Shown: positions 19,215 to 29,814 of the stretch, piece by piece
Position numbering within the stretch: position 1 is the first letter of the stretch
How the letters are laid out: every line of letters starts with the position of its first letter
From: an uncultured Lachnospiraceae bacterium
Lineage (GTDB): Bacteria > Bacillota > Clostridia > Lachnospirales > Lachnospiraceae
Direction of reading: 5' to 3'
DNA length: 64,000 nucleotides
Assembly (NCBI GenBank): GCA_947591245.1
Contig: CANQCY010000006.1
Span: 1-64,000, forward strand
The notes under the pieces: generated by a model
What the model was told of the DNA's origin: nothing
The model's input: the letters and a program-made list of their open reading frames with translations, nothing else
The model's database searches: none
Program-made: the position numbers and the translations under genes

Positions 19215-19703
19215 CTACTTTTTCTGATTAAAAAAGTATGAATCTTCCGGTTTATGCACATTTGCCATATTTTGATAATAGCTGGACGCCGTTTTATTAT
19301 TTAAATGAAACTCCCGGATGCCTTTTCTCTGATTCGCTAAATACACCTTAAAATGCCCGCTATTCTGATGCTCCAGCGCCTGAATCTGAATGCCCATTTC
19401 CGACACCTCTCCGATCAGCTTCTGCATCTTCTGTATTTGAGCCTTATAAAGAGAGCGATTTGACTGAATCTCTCTCTCCACGCTTTGAAAAAGACGGTCA
19501 AACCCCTCGTCCAATTTATTTAACTCGTCGATCTGTTCTTCTTTTTCTTTCACGATCTCCAGAAAACGGTCCGGATCCATCTCTTCGTCCTTGAGCAGGC
19601 TTTCCTGTTCCCTCGTCTGCTCGAGAAGGCGGGAGAGAATCCGTTTTTTTCGCTCCAGTGAATCCACCATCATATCGGCATATACACGATTCTCATTTTC
19701 CAT
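19215..19703 (-). CDS. Putative flagellar export chaperone (FlgN/FliT-like coiled coil)
   Basis: helical LLEQTREQESLLKDEEMDPDRFLEIVKEKEEQIDELNKLDEGFDRLF; position beside fliS. Confidence 0.5.
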   Translation of the reverse strand: MENENRVYADMMVDSLERKKRILSRLLEQTREQESLLKDEEMDPDRFLEIVKEKEEQIDELNKLDEGFDRLFQSVEREIQSNRSLYKAQIQKMQKLIGEVSEMGIQIQALEHQNSGHFKVYLANQRKGIREFHLNNKTASSYYQNMANVHKPEDSYFFNQKK

Positions 19704-19733
19704 ATCTTTCCTCGTTTCTATATTAATTCCTTG

Positions 19734-20114
19734 CTATTTTGGCAACACTTTATTCCGGCGCATGACTTCCTTCCACGTGTCCCTCATCTCACGGATATAC
19801 TTTAATGTGTCTTCTATCACCTCGATATCCTTATGGATATTTCCCTCAATCAGCCTGCGGTAGATCCAGTCATACACGCGTTCAAAATCCTCCCAGACCG
19901 GGTATTTATGATCCAAAGTCACCCTGAGCTCCGTGATGATCGCCTGCGCTTTCTTCAGGTTCGTATTTGCCTCTTCATAATTTTTCTTCTCAATCGCCAT
20001 GATACCGATATTGCAAAACTTGATCGCCCCCTCGTAGAGCATCAGTGTCAGCTCCGGCGGAGACGCTGTCAAAATAGCGTTTCTCTGATAGGCATTCAAC
20101 TTGTTGGAATCCAT
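19734..20114 (-). CDS. fliS: Flagellar export chaperone FliS
   Basis: NAYQRNAILTASPPELTLMLYEGAIKFCNIGIMAIE. Confidence 0.95.
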   Translation of the reverse strand: MDSNKLNAYQRNAILTASPPELTLMLYEGAIKFCNIGIMAIEKKNYEEANTNLKKAQAIITELRVTLDHKYPVWEDFERVYDWIYRRLIEGNIHKDIEVIEDTLKYIREMRDTWKEVMRRNKVLPK

Positions 20115-20220
20115 GCGAATCCTCCTTCTTTATTTATACCACATAAAGAGCAAGACTGATCTTGCCCTTTATATTTTTCATTTTTTGTAATTATTGTACG
20201 CCCAAAATTCCATTTATCAA

Positions 20221-22371
20221 TCATCCGTTGCCAAACAAACCAGCCAGATTGCTCTGCTGCGACTGCAGCTTCGCCATCGCGGCCTCCATTCTGGAAAACT
20301 TTTTATAATAAGCGTCTTCCATGGCGGCCAGCTTCTCCTCCCATTTCGAGATATCTTTCTTGTAAGAATCAATTTGTTCCTTCATCGTGATATCATTATA
20401 GAACGTCATTGCGCTGCTCGTCTTGCTGCCCGCCATCTTTTGGCTCATCGTAGAACGAAGATTCTCAAATATATCGGAAAGTACATTCATAACCGCTTCC
20501 GGATCATCCTCAAGCGCTTTCTTCAGCTTATCGTCCTGATCCGCATAGACTGCGTCATCCGTATCTCCGTAAATATGGAGCAGTCCTCCTTCGGTATAAT
20601 CCGTCGAAGTCATAATTCCAAAGCTGGCAAGCGAATATGTCTTCCCATCATATGTCACCTGGCTCATCATTGCCGAGCGCATACTTGAAATAATGCCATT
20701 GAGCGTCGAATCGTTGCGGAGAAGGGAGCCCTTAATTTTCTTCTCCCACTCCTCTACCTCATCATCGCTCAGCTCCTTTTTCTCTGCACTCGTCAACGGC
20801 TCATAACCTTTTGCCGACTCTGCGCCATAAAGCTCCTGCATCTCTTTCATGATGCTATTATACTCTTTCAGGAACGATTTCACTGAATTGTACACGCTTT
20901 CCACGTCATTACTTACAGAGAACGTAATCGGTCCGGTTGACGTAGTTAAACCGGTCAGTTCAATGCTCAGGCCGTTCGCCGAAACGGTTGATGTAGAAGA
21001 CGTCAGCTCTGCCCCATTCAGAAGAACCTTACTATCCGACGCCTCTACAAGAGCCATGCCCTCCGGCTTGCCGCTCGTCGTCACGGTTCCATCCGGCGCC
21101 ACCGAAATATCGGCAAGACCAAGACTGCTCAGCGCCGAACTCGCAAGCGCACTGTTACGGTCGGTAATACTTGCATAATTCTGTACCGATGCCGAAATAT
21201 CATTTTTAATGCTATCCTGCGTATAGGCAGACGTTCCATCAAAGGCCTTGATCTCGAGAGCTCCGCCTTCTCCCGTGCCATAATATTTTTTCTTCGCCTC
21301 TTCGCTGAGCGCATTGATATCCGCTTCCGATTTTCCGGCATACTTAGCCGCATCGATATCAAGCTTCGTCTGATCGTCTGTGCTGATCTGCTTATTTACA
21401 AAAGCTTCCGTCTTCTCAGCCGCTTTCGCCGCCACTGCCATTTCAAAATCGCCGGATGCGTAATTCCCTTTCAGGTTTCCGTCATCATCATAAAACTGAG
21501 ACCTCAGCTCGTCCTCTGCCTCCGCCTTGTATGTGTCGTAATTTTCACTGTACAGTTTCGCTTTCACATAGGTTTTCGCCGCCTCTTCCGCCGCAGCTTC
21601 CTTTGTATCATAGACAGCCTTTGAGATAGAATCAAGGGCGCTATTGTATGCGTCGCTCCCTACCGGCGACGTTCGGAGCGCCGACATCGCCTCGTCAACC
21701 TTTTTCTTATTTGCCGATGACATTTCAGAATAACCGACTGCGTTATAAATCGCTTCCCTTCCGGAAATCTCCTCACCGGTCAATCCGGACGACGTGATTG
21801 AAAACGCATTTTCAACCCCGCTCTCCTTACTGCTGATAAAGAAGCGTTTCTGCGTCGTATCATAACTTGCATTCAAACCCGCGCTCCGCAGCTCCGATGC
21901 AAATCCATCCAACGTCATATCCGCCGTGATCGTAATTTTGGTCGTCTTATCGCCAACCTTAACCTCGATCTCCTTATTCACAAGAGACGGGTCAATGTCT
22001 GACAGCTTATCGCTTCCTGAAGCCGCGCCGATCTTGCCGCCGCTCAAATACTGGGTGGTCGCAATATGCTGGATTTCCAGCGAATAGCTCCCGTTTACAG
22101 CGCCGTTCGAAGCCGTTACGCTCGCCTTCGTCGGATCGGAGACCGTAGCTTTTTTCGTACTGTAAGATGACGCCAAACGCATCTTAGTTACATAGTTGTT
22201 ATACAGATTTTTTAATTTTGTATTCAGTTCATCCCACTTCGTCTGCGTCCACTCAAGCTTGGTTCTTGATTTTACAAGTTTTGTCTTTTTCAAGCTCTGC
22301 GCCGACATAAGCGCCCCTACGATTGCCTCGGTATCAAGCCCGGAAGCAATGCCCGTCATACGAATACCCAT
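20221..22371 (-). CDS. fliD: Flagellar hook-associated protein 2 (cap) FliD
   Basis: MTGIASGLDTEAIVGALM...QTKWDELNTKL; C-term SMRSAMMSQV...FGIMTSTDYTEGGLLHI. Confidence 0.95.
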   Translation of the reverse strand: MGIRMTGIASGLDTEAIVGALMSAQSLKKTKLVKSRTKLEWTQTKWDELNTKLKNLYNNYVTKMRLASSYSTKKATVSDPTKASVTASNGAVNGSYSLEIQHIATTQYLSGGKIGAASGSDKLSDIDPSLVNKEIEVKVGDKTTKITITADMTLDGFASELRSAGLNASYDTTQKRFFISSKESGVENAFSITSSGLTGEEISGREAIYNAVGYSEMSSANKKKVDEAMSALRTSPVGSDAYNSALDSISKAVYDTKEAAAEEAAKTYVKAKLYSENYDTYKAEAEDELRSQFYDDDGNLKGNYASGDFEMAVAAKAAEKTEAFVNKQISTDDQTKLDIDAAKYAGKSEADINALSEEAKKKYYGTGEGGALEIKAFDGTSAYTQDSIKNDISASVQNYASITDRNSALASSALSSLGLADISVAPDGTVTTSGKPEGMALVEASDSKVLLNGAELTSSTSTVSANGLSIELTGLTTSTGPITFSVSNDVESVYNSVKSFLKEYNSIMKEMQELYGAESAKGYEPLTSAEKKELSDDEVEEWEKKIKGSLLRNDSTLNGIISSMRSAMMSQVTYDGKTYSLASFGIMTSTDYTEGGLLHIYGDTDDAVYADQDDKLKKALEDDPEAVMNVLSDIFENLRSTMSQKMAGSKTSSAMTFYNDITMKEQIDSYKKDISKWEEKLAAMEDAYYKKFSRMEAAMAKLQSQQSNLAGLFGNG

Positions 22372-22428
22372 AGTAATTCCTCCATTCCTCTTCTATTATC
22401 CTATCAGCATCAAACCAATAAAAACTTT

Positions 22429-22860
22429 CTATCTTTTCTCGTCCACCAGCATGCCCGCCAGTTCCCAGATCTTCTGCAGCATATCCAGAGATTTCTCCGG
22501 CGGGATTTCCCGAACCACTTCGTCCGTATCCTTGTCAATCACCTTGATCATGACGCGGTTTGTCTGCTCGTGATAGGAATACTCGCAACGCGTGTGTGAC
22601 ATTTTCAGATTTGCCCGTTTGACCGCATCGTCTACCGTCGCCTCGCTTGGCGCATGCTCTTTCTGCTGACCGCTTCCCTGCTGTTCAGCATTTCCTTTTG
22701 CCTCGACCGGCATCGGCCGTACTGCCGCCGCTGCGGCTTTTGATATGGCGGGGTCTGCATGCGCTGTATCCGGCGTCTCCACCGTTTTTGGCGCGGATAC
22801 CTTCACTGCTTCCGCAGATCCATAATTTGAGTTTACGCTTGTCATCATTCCTGCATCCAT
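22429..22860 (-). CDS. flaG: FlaG family protein
   Basis: HTRCEYSYHEQTNRVMIKVIDKDTDEVVREIPPEKSLDMLQKIWELAGMLVDEKR; start after GGAGG. Confidence 0.9.
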   Translation of the reverse strand: MDAGMMTSVNSNYGSAEAVKVSAPKTVETPDTAHADPAISKAAAAAVRPMPVEAKGNAEQQGSGQQKEHAPSEATVDDAVKRANLKMSHTRCEYSYHEQTNRVMIKVIDKDTDEVVREIPPEKSLDMLQKIWELAGMLVDEKR

Positions 22861-22911
22861 TTCCAACACCTCCATGTGTATCTTATGCAAACCATAAATA
22901 TTCTTACTAAG

Positions 22912-22939
22912 GATATCGGCATGTGTATTAGAAAAGTTA
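22912..22939 (-). promoter_or_regulatory. SigD/sigma-28-like promoter upstream of flaG-fliD
   Basis: minus strand TAAC-N16-CCGATATC in the csrA-flaG intergenic region. Confidence 0.5.
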
Positions 22940-22965
22940 ACCTTTTCTTCCCTTTTTCCCAAATA

Positions 22966-23184
22966 TCAGCCCAAAACCCTGGACAACGCCTCCGGATCCG
23001 CCATCTTAACAGCCTCCGCATTTGCCTCCTGTATCTGAAGATAAATCTCCTTCCGGTAGACAGGAATCGATTTCGGCGCATTGATCCCCACCTTGACCTG
23101 ATCTCCCTTAATTTCCAATATGGTAATCTCAATGTCATCATTGATAATAATCGATTCATTTGTCTTTCTTGCCAGTGCTAACAT
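22966..23184 (-). CDS. csrA: Carbon storage regulator CsrA
   Basis: [48 protein letters not shown]. Confidence 0.97.
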   Translation of the reverse strand: MLALARKTNESIIINDDIEITILEIKGDQVKVGINAPKSIPVYRKEIYLQIQEANAEAVKMADPEALSRVLG

Positions 23185-23188
23185 ACGA

Positions 23189-23644
23189 TCAAGCCTCCTT
23201 TTTCTCTTTGAGGATGTCGTAAACCTTATACCGAACCTCATAATCCTGATTTTCTACGATAACCTGCGCGCCCTTTCTCGTGTCGGCATTAATGATAATG
23301 GGCGCTTTCAAATTCACCGTCATCTTCTCTAAATCCGACGGAACGGTCATCGTAACAAGAATGACAAGGTTGTCGTCATTCAAGTCCCCAAGCCCTTTCA
23401 ACAGTTCATCCTCGACCGTCGGATTGTAATCCTCTTTCACAATGAGCGGGTTGATAACCGGCAGCGCCAACGAAGGCTCATCCACACTCTGAAACCATGA
23501 TATGTTTGTTCCGCCCTCTTTTTCGCAGTCGTACAGAATCGTGTATTTTCTATATTGATCAAAACCCATCAATCCCTTTTCAAGGGTGATGATCTTTTCG
23601 TCCGGCAAGTCCTTTTCTCCAAAATATCTCGTTTTTACTAGCAT
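23189..23644 (-). CDS. fliW: Flagellar assembly factor FliW
   Basis: [18 protein letters not shown]...[13 protein letters not shown]; adjacent to csrA. Confidence 0.95.
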   Translation of the reverse strand: MLVKTRYFGEKDLPDEKIITLEKGLMGFDQYRKYTILYDCEKEGGTNISWFQSVDEPSLALPVINPLIVKEDYNPTVEDELLKGLGDLNDDNLVILVTMTVPSDLEKMTVNLKAPIIINADTRKGAQVIVENQDYEVRYKVYDILKEKKEA

Positions 23645-23656
23645 TCCGCTACCTCC

Positions 23657-25171
23657 TTAAATAAAGTCAAGAAGTGACGTCCCGATAATCTTGACCGTAG
23701 CCTGCAGCGCCGCCTGATAAAGCATATCCGCTTCTGTATAATCTACCAGTATCTCTTCCAGATCCACATTTTCATTCTCGGACTTCGCCTCGTCCGTATC
23801 GATCTTCAGCGTATCCAGCTGGCTCTGCGTCATCTTCATCCTGTTATATCTTGCGCCGTGTTCCGCAACCGCCACATTGAGCGTACTTTTTGCATCCTGA
23901 AATACCGTGATGGCATGGGAAAACGTATTCGTGAGTACCGTGTTCTGCAACGCCATTTCAGTTGTGATCTGGTCATATAATTCATTGAGGCCGGCAAGCT
24001 TCTCCGTATCATTCGGATCACAGTCTTCGATCCGCTTTCTCACTTCTGTTTGCGTCTGTTCCATAATATCCAGCTCATTGATCACATCCTGGATCTGATC
24101 CACCATGCGCCCGATCGAAGCATCGAATGCATTGCACCCAAGCGTATTTACCGTCAGCAGCTGGCTGAAATTAATCTGATAATTAATCTGCTGTTCCTTC
24201 ACCTTGTCATAGACCTTCGTGACGCCTGTCACATTGTTGACAGCCGTACAGTTGAAATAATGCTCCGGCCGGATATCATTCTTTTTAAACTCCGTTTTCG
24301 GATAAACAACCGTCATATCCGAACCGGCACGAATCGAATCATAGACATTCTGGCCAAACACCAGCTCCCCGCTCTCCGGAACATAATACACTTCATCCTC
24401 GGCCGGCTTGTAGTGCTCATTATAAACCGTATTATCCCGAATGCTCTTTACAATAATTTTGTCCTCCGGTATCGTCTGCAAAACCCCATCCTTATCCCTA
24501 TACGTAATCGATACTTTCACGGGATCGCCGTCAATCGTCTTGCCGTCGCAGTTATTGTAGGACAATGACACCTTGTGCGTCTCTAAAAACCGGGACGCCG
24601 CCTTCGCATAATCGTCTGCCGTGCTGCCGTCCGCATATTCCGGCTGCCCATATACAAAATTCTCGGTGCGGATGTCATTGACATGCATCTCTTCCGTAAT
24701 CATATATGTTGTGTCTGTCTGATCTTTATCAAACAGGAGCGGTACATCCGTCCTGAATCCGGTAAACAAATAACGGCCTGCATAGTCCGAATTGGCATTC
24801 TGCTCATAAATAAACCCTCGGTACTCCCTGAGCTGCTGCGCGATCGTGCTCCGGTCGTTCGCATTGTTCGGGTCGTTAGCGGCATTTGTTACATATTCTA
24901 TCATCGTGTCAAGTATTGAATTCGCCGTACTCATCGGTTTTTCCGTAGCATCCATCCAGTTCTCGGCGTCATCACAGTTTTTCAAATACTGGTTAATCTC
25001 CGCCATCGTCGTGCGGTACTTGAGGGCGCGAACGGCGATCGTCGGATCATCGGATGGTCTCGTAATCTTCTTCTGCGTCGCATACTGTTCAAAATAATTA
25101 TTATATGCCGCCTTATTCCTCTGAATATGAAGCATCGAATTATTTCTCATCATGTTATTGGTTACTCTCAT
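23657..25171 (-). CDS. flgL: Flagellar hook-associated protein 3 FlgL
   Basis: MRVTNNMMRNNSMLHIQRNKAAYNNYFEQYATQKKITRPSDDPTIAVRAL. Confidence 0.93.
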   Translation of the reverse strand: MRVTNNMMRNNSMLHIQRNKAAYNNYFEQYATQKKITRPSDDPTIAVRALKYRTTMAEINQYLKNCDDAENWMDATEKPMSTANSILDTMIEYVTNAANDPNNANDRSTIAQQLREYRGFIYEQNANSDYAGRYLFTGFRTDVPLLFDKDQTDTTYMITEEMHVNDIRTENFVYGQPEYADGSTADDYAKAASRFLETHKVSLSYNNCDGKTIDGDPVKVSITYRDKDGVLQTIPEDKIIVKSIRDNTVYNEHYKPAEDEVYYVPESGELVFGQNVYDSIRAGSDMTVVYPKTEFKKNDIRPEHYFNCTAVNNVTGVTKVYDKVKEQQINYQINFSQLLTVNTLGCNAFDASIGRMVDQIQDVINELDIMEQTQTEVRKRIEDCDPNDTEKLAGLNELYDQITTEMALQNTVLTNTFSHAITVFQDAKSTLNVAVAEHGARYNRMKMTQSQLDTLKIDTDEAKSENENVDLEEILVDYTEADMLYQAALQATVKIIGTSLLDFI

Positions 25172-25200
25172 AGCGTTTCACGACCTTTCTTAGATAATTT

Positions 25201-27072
25201 TTATACTGCCGTTCCATTGATCAGTTTGTCAATCACTTCATTCATAACGGACAAGACCTTGTACTGATTGAAAATCATTCTCTGGAACACGAGGACATTT
25301 TCCGTTTCTTCATCCTCATCCGCCCCGCTGACAGACTGCCTCTGCAGATCTACCGCATCCCTGATGTTTTTCTGGCTGTCCCGCAGCGTAAATGCTTTCT
25401 GGCAATCTACGCTGATATCCGCGGTAAAAGACTGGAGAAATGAATCCGGCGCCCCGTGCAGGAACATCTTGGAATCATCTTTTAACCCTGATAACTTAAG
25501 AATATTTTTGTTTTCTGACTGTCCGGGAAGACACGCTTCATTGCAGGCAAACAGGTTTTCGTCCCATTGAAGATCTTTCGTCACGCATATATTAACCGCC
25601 GTCATATAGTAATAACTTCCCGTATAGCTTCCGTTCGGCTCGCGCTCCGCCACAGAAGAAAATGAACTGTAATGTCCATTTGCATCTTTCTTTGTAAAAA
25701 TGTAATTATCTCCCGTCAGCGGAACCTGGGCGTTGAAAAAGTCAATTCCATGATTTCCATACACGTCATAGCCCTCTTTATGCAAATCATTAAACTCCTG
25801 CGCATAGGTTCTCACAAACTCATTGATCTGCGCCATATAATATGGGACGCCCTTATACTCCACCTGTTTTCCGACCGTCACAGTTTTTTTCGCGTTGATC
25901 GCATTGTTCAGCGACACTGCCTGCTGCGGCGTACCTTTCATTTTAAGGGTGAACGTGTATGTGAAGCTGCCGTCGTCTTCAACCGTTACGTCAAAATGGT
26001 CATACCCATACGTAACATTGCCGATCGTCAATTCACCGTCTGTAGCCGGAATATTCAGCAGGTTCACGTCATTGACGGTTGCATTGTTCATCGAAAACGT
26101 CAGGTTCCCCTCGTCATTTGCCTCCAATTTGCCGGTCGCATTGCCGGAAAGGACGGCGCCGTTATTGCCGTCGCGCACCTCGAAAAGAGCCTGAAGCTTT
26201 CCGCCCAGCGTCTCGCTATAGGGATGGAACGGCGTACCGTCCGACCACCTGACTTCATATAATCCGTTTATATCATTTATATTTTTCTTGTTTTCGCTTT
26301 CTGTCACAATCAGCGGGGTATATTCAAAACCGTCCACGAGCGTCGCACCGTCCACATACACATAAAAACGGTTTGTACCCACGCCCTCCTGCGGTTTTTC
26401 TTCCAATACAGAAACATCGCAAAGTTCCGAGAGATCATCAATAAGCACCGTTCTCTGATCCCGCAAGTCATTGGCGCTTCCCCCATACGCTTCAATCATA
26501 TTGATCTGTTTTGTCACGGAAGCGATTTTCTCCGCGATCGCATTGATCTGTTCCACGCAGGATTTAATCTCTGTATTCGCCTCGCTCTGCAAATCCTGAA
26601 GATACGACGCCGTCTCCTGAATGAAGCTGGTAAACGTGATTCCATATGTGGTAATCTGTTTTCTCCGAGCCTGCTCTCCCGCATCATTTGGCAGAGCTGT
26701 CAGCTGCGAGCAAAATACATCAAACGCATTTGTAATTCCGCCCGTCGTCTCATCCGCCGCATATAACTTGCGCTGCACTTCATTCAAATAATAAGCGTGC
26801 GTGGCATAACGGTTGTATGACGTGTTCATGCGGGCATACTTGGTATCGTAATATTCCGTACGCTGCCTCTCGACATCCTGCACATATACGCCGGAACCCA
26901 TTACTTTGATAGAACTGATCGCAGTCGTATGAGCGTTCGTTTTGACAACCTGGCGGGAATATCCCCTCGTACCCACGTTTGCCAGATTGTGAGCTGCCGT
27001 CTGCATGGCCGTATTGTAAGTCATCATTCCTGATTTTGCGATCTCAAGCCCTTGAAATGTAGGTAATCCCAT
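25201..27072 (-). CDS. flgK: Flagellar hook-associated protein 1 FlgK (paralog A)
   Basis: FQGLEIAKSGMMTYNTAMQTAAHNLANVGTRGYSRQVV. Confidence 0.9.
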   Translation of the reverse strand: MGLPTFQGLEIAKSGMMTYNTAMQTAAHNLANVGTRGYSRQVVKTNAHTTAISSIKVMGSGVYVQDVERQRTEYYDTKYARMNTSYNRYATHAYYLNEVQRKLYAADETTGGITNAFDVFCSQLTALPNDAGEQARRKQITTYGITFTSFIQETASYLQDLQSEANTEIKSCVEQINAIAEKIASVTKQINMIEAYGGSANDLRDQRTVLIDDLSELCDVSVLEEKPQEGVGTNRFYVYVDGATLVDGFEYTPLIVTESENKKNINDINGLYEVRWSDGTPFHPYSETLGGKLQALFEVRDGNNGAVLSGNATGKLEANDEGNLTFSMNNATVNDVNLLNIPATDGELTIGNVTYGYDHFDVTVEDDGSFTYTFTLKMKGTPQQAVSLNNAINAKKTVTVGKQVEYKGVPYYMAQINEFVRTYAQEFNDLHKEGYDVYGNHGIDFFNAQVPLTGDNYIFTKKDANGHYSSFSSVAEREPNGSYTGSYYYMTAVNICVTKDLQWDENLFACNEACLPGQSENKNILKLSGLKDDSKMFLHGAPDSFLQSFTADISVDCQKAFTLRDSQKNIRDAVDLQRQSVSGADEDEETENVLVFQRMIFNQYKVLSVMNEVIDKLINGTAV

Positions 27073-27103
27073 TTTCTATTCCCCTTTCTCCGTCTGCCAT
27101 CTG

Positions 27104-28897
27104 CTATAATGACATAATCAAATGTTCAAGCATCTCGTCAACCACTGTAATGTAGCGGGAGGACGCATTGTAGCACTGCTGGAATTTAATCAGGTCGGAA
27201 AGCTCTTCATCCGTCGAAACGCCCATGATATTCTGTCTCTCCGCCTCCGCCGCAAACACTGTCCTCTCCTGATTTTCCACAATATCACGCCAGATGCTTC
27301 CCTGCGTCGCAAACTGTTCGACAAGTCCTTTATAAAAATCCCGGTAGGTATAAACTGCCATCGAGTTCGGATCAAGCGTGCCGAATTCCTCATCCCATTT
27401 GCTCATCATGGTTTCACACAAATCCCATGCAAAGCCGTCTCCATGTCCGCTCAGCGGATTGGCGTTCAAGGGAAGTTTGGATGGATCCCTGAGCAGCTCG
27501 GGATTTACTTCCAGCTGGTCAATTGAATACAGCGTATACTCATCATTCACATCTTCCTCGTTATAAACAAATACTGTCTGTATCTCCTTCGTTCCGTCTT
27601 CCTTTACAACGGTCATCTCTTTCTCGGTATAGCGGGGCGTCTTTCGTCGGATAAAAATTTCTACCCCCATCGACTTATCAGCGTCGTCGCCGATCCCCGA
27701 TTTTTCGGTATCCAGCACTTTGATCGTCTGCTGCTGCCCATCTACCTCAACCGTAATTTCTTTGTTGGGGCAGAAAGTGTCGTTGATCATCGTCGTGATG
27801 CCGTTGATCAAACGGTCAAACTGCGCCTGAACCGTCATCACGATCGACGGCTGCACCGTCTGATTATATTCTTTCACCTCTTGCTCATAATTGTTCATCG
27901 CAAGTTGGTAGCTTACTGCATCAAATTCTCCAATCTCATTGGTATAATCTTCTTCACGCGGTTTCTGCGGAAGGTATGTATAATCGGCAGCCTGCGTCCC
28001 CCTCGCCACCAAAAGCCCTCTCAGGGAACCGGTGTCCGAATTATCTTCCATCGAGTAGTAAAGTTCGCCCCGCGTGAAGAAATCTTCGCGCCCGATCTCC
28101 CAGACCGGTTTCAGCAAGTGCGACGTCTCGCTTTCAAATTCCGTTGCCAGCCTGTACTGCGTGTTTCCCTCCAATAGATACGAATTCTGCGAAAAAATAG
28201 AAATCGTCCCGTCAACCTCTTCTATCGAATGAAAATCAATGTATTCGCCAAGCTCGTCAAGGAGAAGGTTTCTCGCATCGCGGTAATCATTCGCTCCCTC
28301 CCCGGTAGCTTCGTATTTGCGGATAAGGACATTGTACTCGCTGATTTCCTCAACAATAGCGTTGATACGGTCAACCTGCTGCTGCACTTCCTGATTCATA
28401 TTTTGCTGGTACTGGTACAGCTCATTCTGCAATACCGAGGCGCGTTCAATAAATTTTGACGCCGTCGCCACCATCTCTGTACGGAAAACGATCTGATCCG
28501 GGTTTTCACGCAAATCCGAAAGTGCCGTCCACAACCCGTTCAATACATACAGGAACTGTTCGCCCTCCAGCTCGCCAAAGACATCCTGAACCTCCGTTAC
28601 CGCACGGTACTGAGCGTCATAAAATTTCTCGCGTCCGAGCTGCAGGCGGTACTGCGCATCCAAAAACGTATTCCTGATCTGGCGAATCGTAGAAACATTT
28701 GTCCCCAAACCAACCTGCATCTTATTGGCATGATTTCCATAACTCGTTCGGTAAAAAGCGTCCGTCACCATGACCTGCTGCCTTGTGTGGCCTTCTGTCG
28801 TTGCGTTCGCAAGGTTATGCCCCGCCGTATATAACGAGGCCTGCGCTGAGTGGAGACCGGATACTCCGGTATTGAAACTCGTTAATAAATTGCCCAT
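27104..28897 (-). CDS. flgK: Flagellar hook-associated protein 1 FlgK (paralog B)
   Basis: SFNTGVSGLHSAQASLYTAGHNLANATTEGHTRQQVMV; C-term GVSTDEELSDLIKFQQCYNASSRYITVVDEMLEHLI. Confidence 0.94.
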   Translation of the reverse strand: MGNLLTSFNTGVSGLHSAQASLYTAGHNLANATTEGHTRQQVMVTDAFYRTSYGNHANKMQVGLGTNVSTIRQIRNTFLDAQYRLQLGREKFYDAQYRAVTEVQDVFGELEGEQFLYVLNGLWTALSDLRENPDQIVFRTEMVATASKFIERASVLQNELYQYQQNMNQEVQQQVDRINAIVEEISEYNVLIRKYEATGEGANDYRDARNLLLDELGEYIDFHSIEEVDGTISIFSQNSYLLEGNTQYRLATEFESETSHLLKPVWEIGREDFFTRGELYYSMEDNSDTGSLRGLLVARGTQAADYTYLPQKPREEDYTNEIGEFDAVSYQLAMNNYEQEVKEYNQTVQPSIVMTVQAQFDRLINGITTMINDTFCPNKEITVEVDGQQQTIKVLDTEKSGIGDDADKSMGVEIFIRRKTPRYTEKEMTVVKEDGTKEIQTVFVYNEEDVNDEYTLYSIDQLEVNPELLRDPSKLPLNANPLSGHGDGFAWDLCETMMSKWDEEFGTLDPNSMAVYTYRDFYKGLVEQFATQGSIWRDIVENQERTVFAAEAERQNIMGVSTDEELSDLIKFQQCYNASSRYITVVDEMLEHLIMSL

Positions 28898-28960
28898 ACT
28901 GTCCCTCCGTATATGCTTTATAAACGCAGTAGAAGTACACGAGTGGGAAAAACAGCCCTT

Positions 28961-29503
28961 CTACTGCTTTGCATCAAACGTGCCCGCTTCCATATCAGGT
29001 AAGTCAACCTGCGCGGCGCTGCTTGAATAATTACTGCTTCCCGAAGACATCCGTGTACTTCTTATCACATTCATGTTAAATTCAACCATTTCCATTGCCT
29101 GACTTAATAAGTCTTTATTTTGAACGTTGAGCTCCTGCAGCCGGCTCACCGTCCTTCGGAGCCGATCGTGCAACTCACGCAATATTTTCTGCTCTTCAGG
29201 CTGGTTTTTCAACGCCGCAACGATCTGTTCCAAATCCATGATTCCGGAACCTTTTCCGAGAACCGTGGAAATATCTTTGACGATGCGGATTCGCTTCGTC
29301 TCAAGATTTCCCGCTTCATCTACCAGATTCTGTTCATCATCCGACAGCCTTCTCATGGCGTCCAAATCATTTGCGATAACCGCCCTTAGCTTTTCTTCCT
29401 GAATCGGGATCAAATCAGCGTATATCTTTTCTTCCCGGCCAAGAACGTCCACCAATTCCTCAATCAAACTTGCCAAAGAAAATCCTCCTAACAATTTATC
29501 CAA
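28961..29503 (-). CDS. flgN: Flagellar chaperone FlgN
   Basis: LIEELVDVLGREEKIYADLIPIQEEKLRAVIANDLDAMRRLSDDEQNLVDE. Confidence 0.85.
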   Translation of the reverse strand: MDKLLGGFSLASLIEELVDVLGREEKIYADLIPIQEEKLRAVIANDLDAMRRLSDDEQNLVDEAGNLETKRIRIVKDISTVLGKGSGIMDLEQIVAALKNQPEEQKILRELHDRLRRTVSRLQELNVQNKDLLSQAMEMVEFNMNVIRSTRMSSGSSNYSSSAAQVDLPDMEAGTFDAKQ

Positions 29504-29768
29504 GCAAACGCTCTGCCAGATTTTCGGCTACATCCTCTATGGATACATTGTACGTTCCCGCTTTCATTCTCTCTCTGATATCCCTTACCTTGTCCTCACG
29601 GACTTCGGAAACTTCGGCAGCTGCTTTTTTGGCAATCTGATAATCCTTTCCGAAATCCGAAATCTCGAGGCTGTCATTCGCAGACGCCGATTTCGAGGAC
29701 TTTGAAGCCGATTTCGATTTGCTTGCCTGATAGAGTTGATTTACTTGCATATATGCATCAATTCTCAT
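29496..29768 (-). CDS. flgM: Anti-sigma-28 factor FlgM
   Basis: SLEISDFGKDYQIAKKAAAEVSEVREDKVRDIRERMKAGTYNVSIEDVAENLAERLL. Confidence 0.92.
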   Translation of the reverse strand: MRIDAYMQVNQLYQASKSKSASKSSKSASANDSLEISDFGKDYQIAKKAAAEVSEVREDKVRDIRERMKAGTYNVSIEDVAENLAERLLG

Positions 29769-29814
29769 AGTAATCACCACCTAAATAGTAAAAATTTTAT
29801 CGTCTCTTACAATA

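Noticed and set aside
20146-20176. Hairpin AAAGAGCAAGACTGATCTTGCCCTTT between fliD and fliS
   Set aside because: Good stem, but only a weak T-run on the transcribed strand; not enough to call a terminator inside the flagellar operon.
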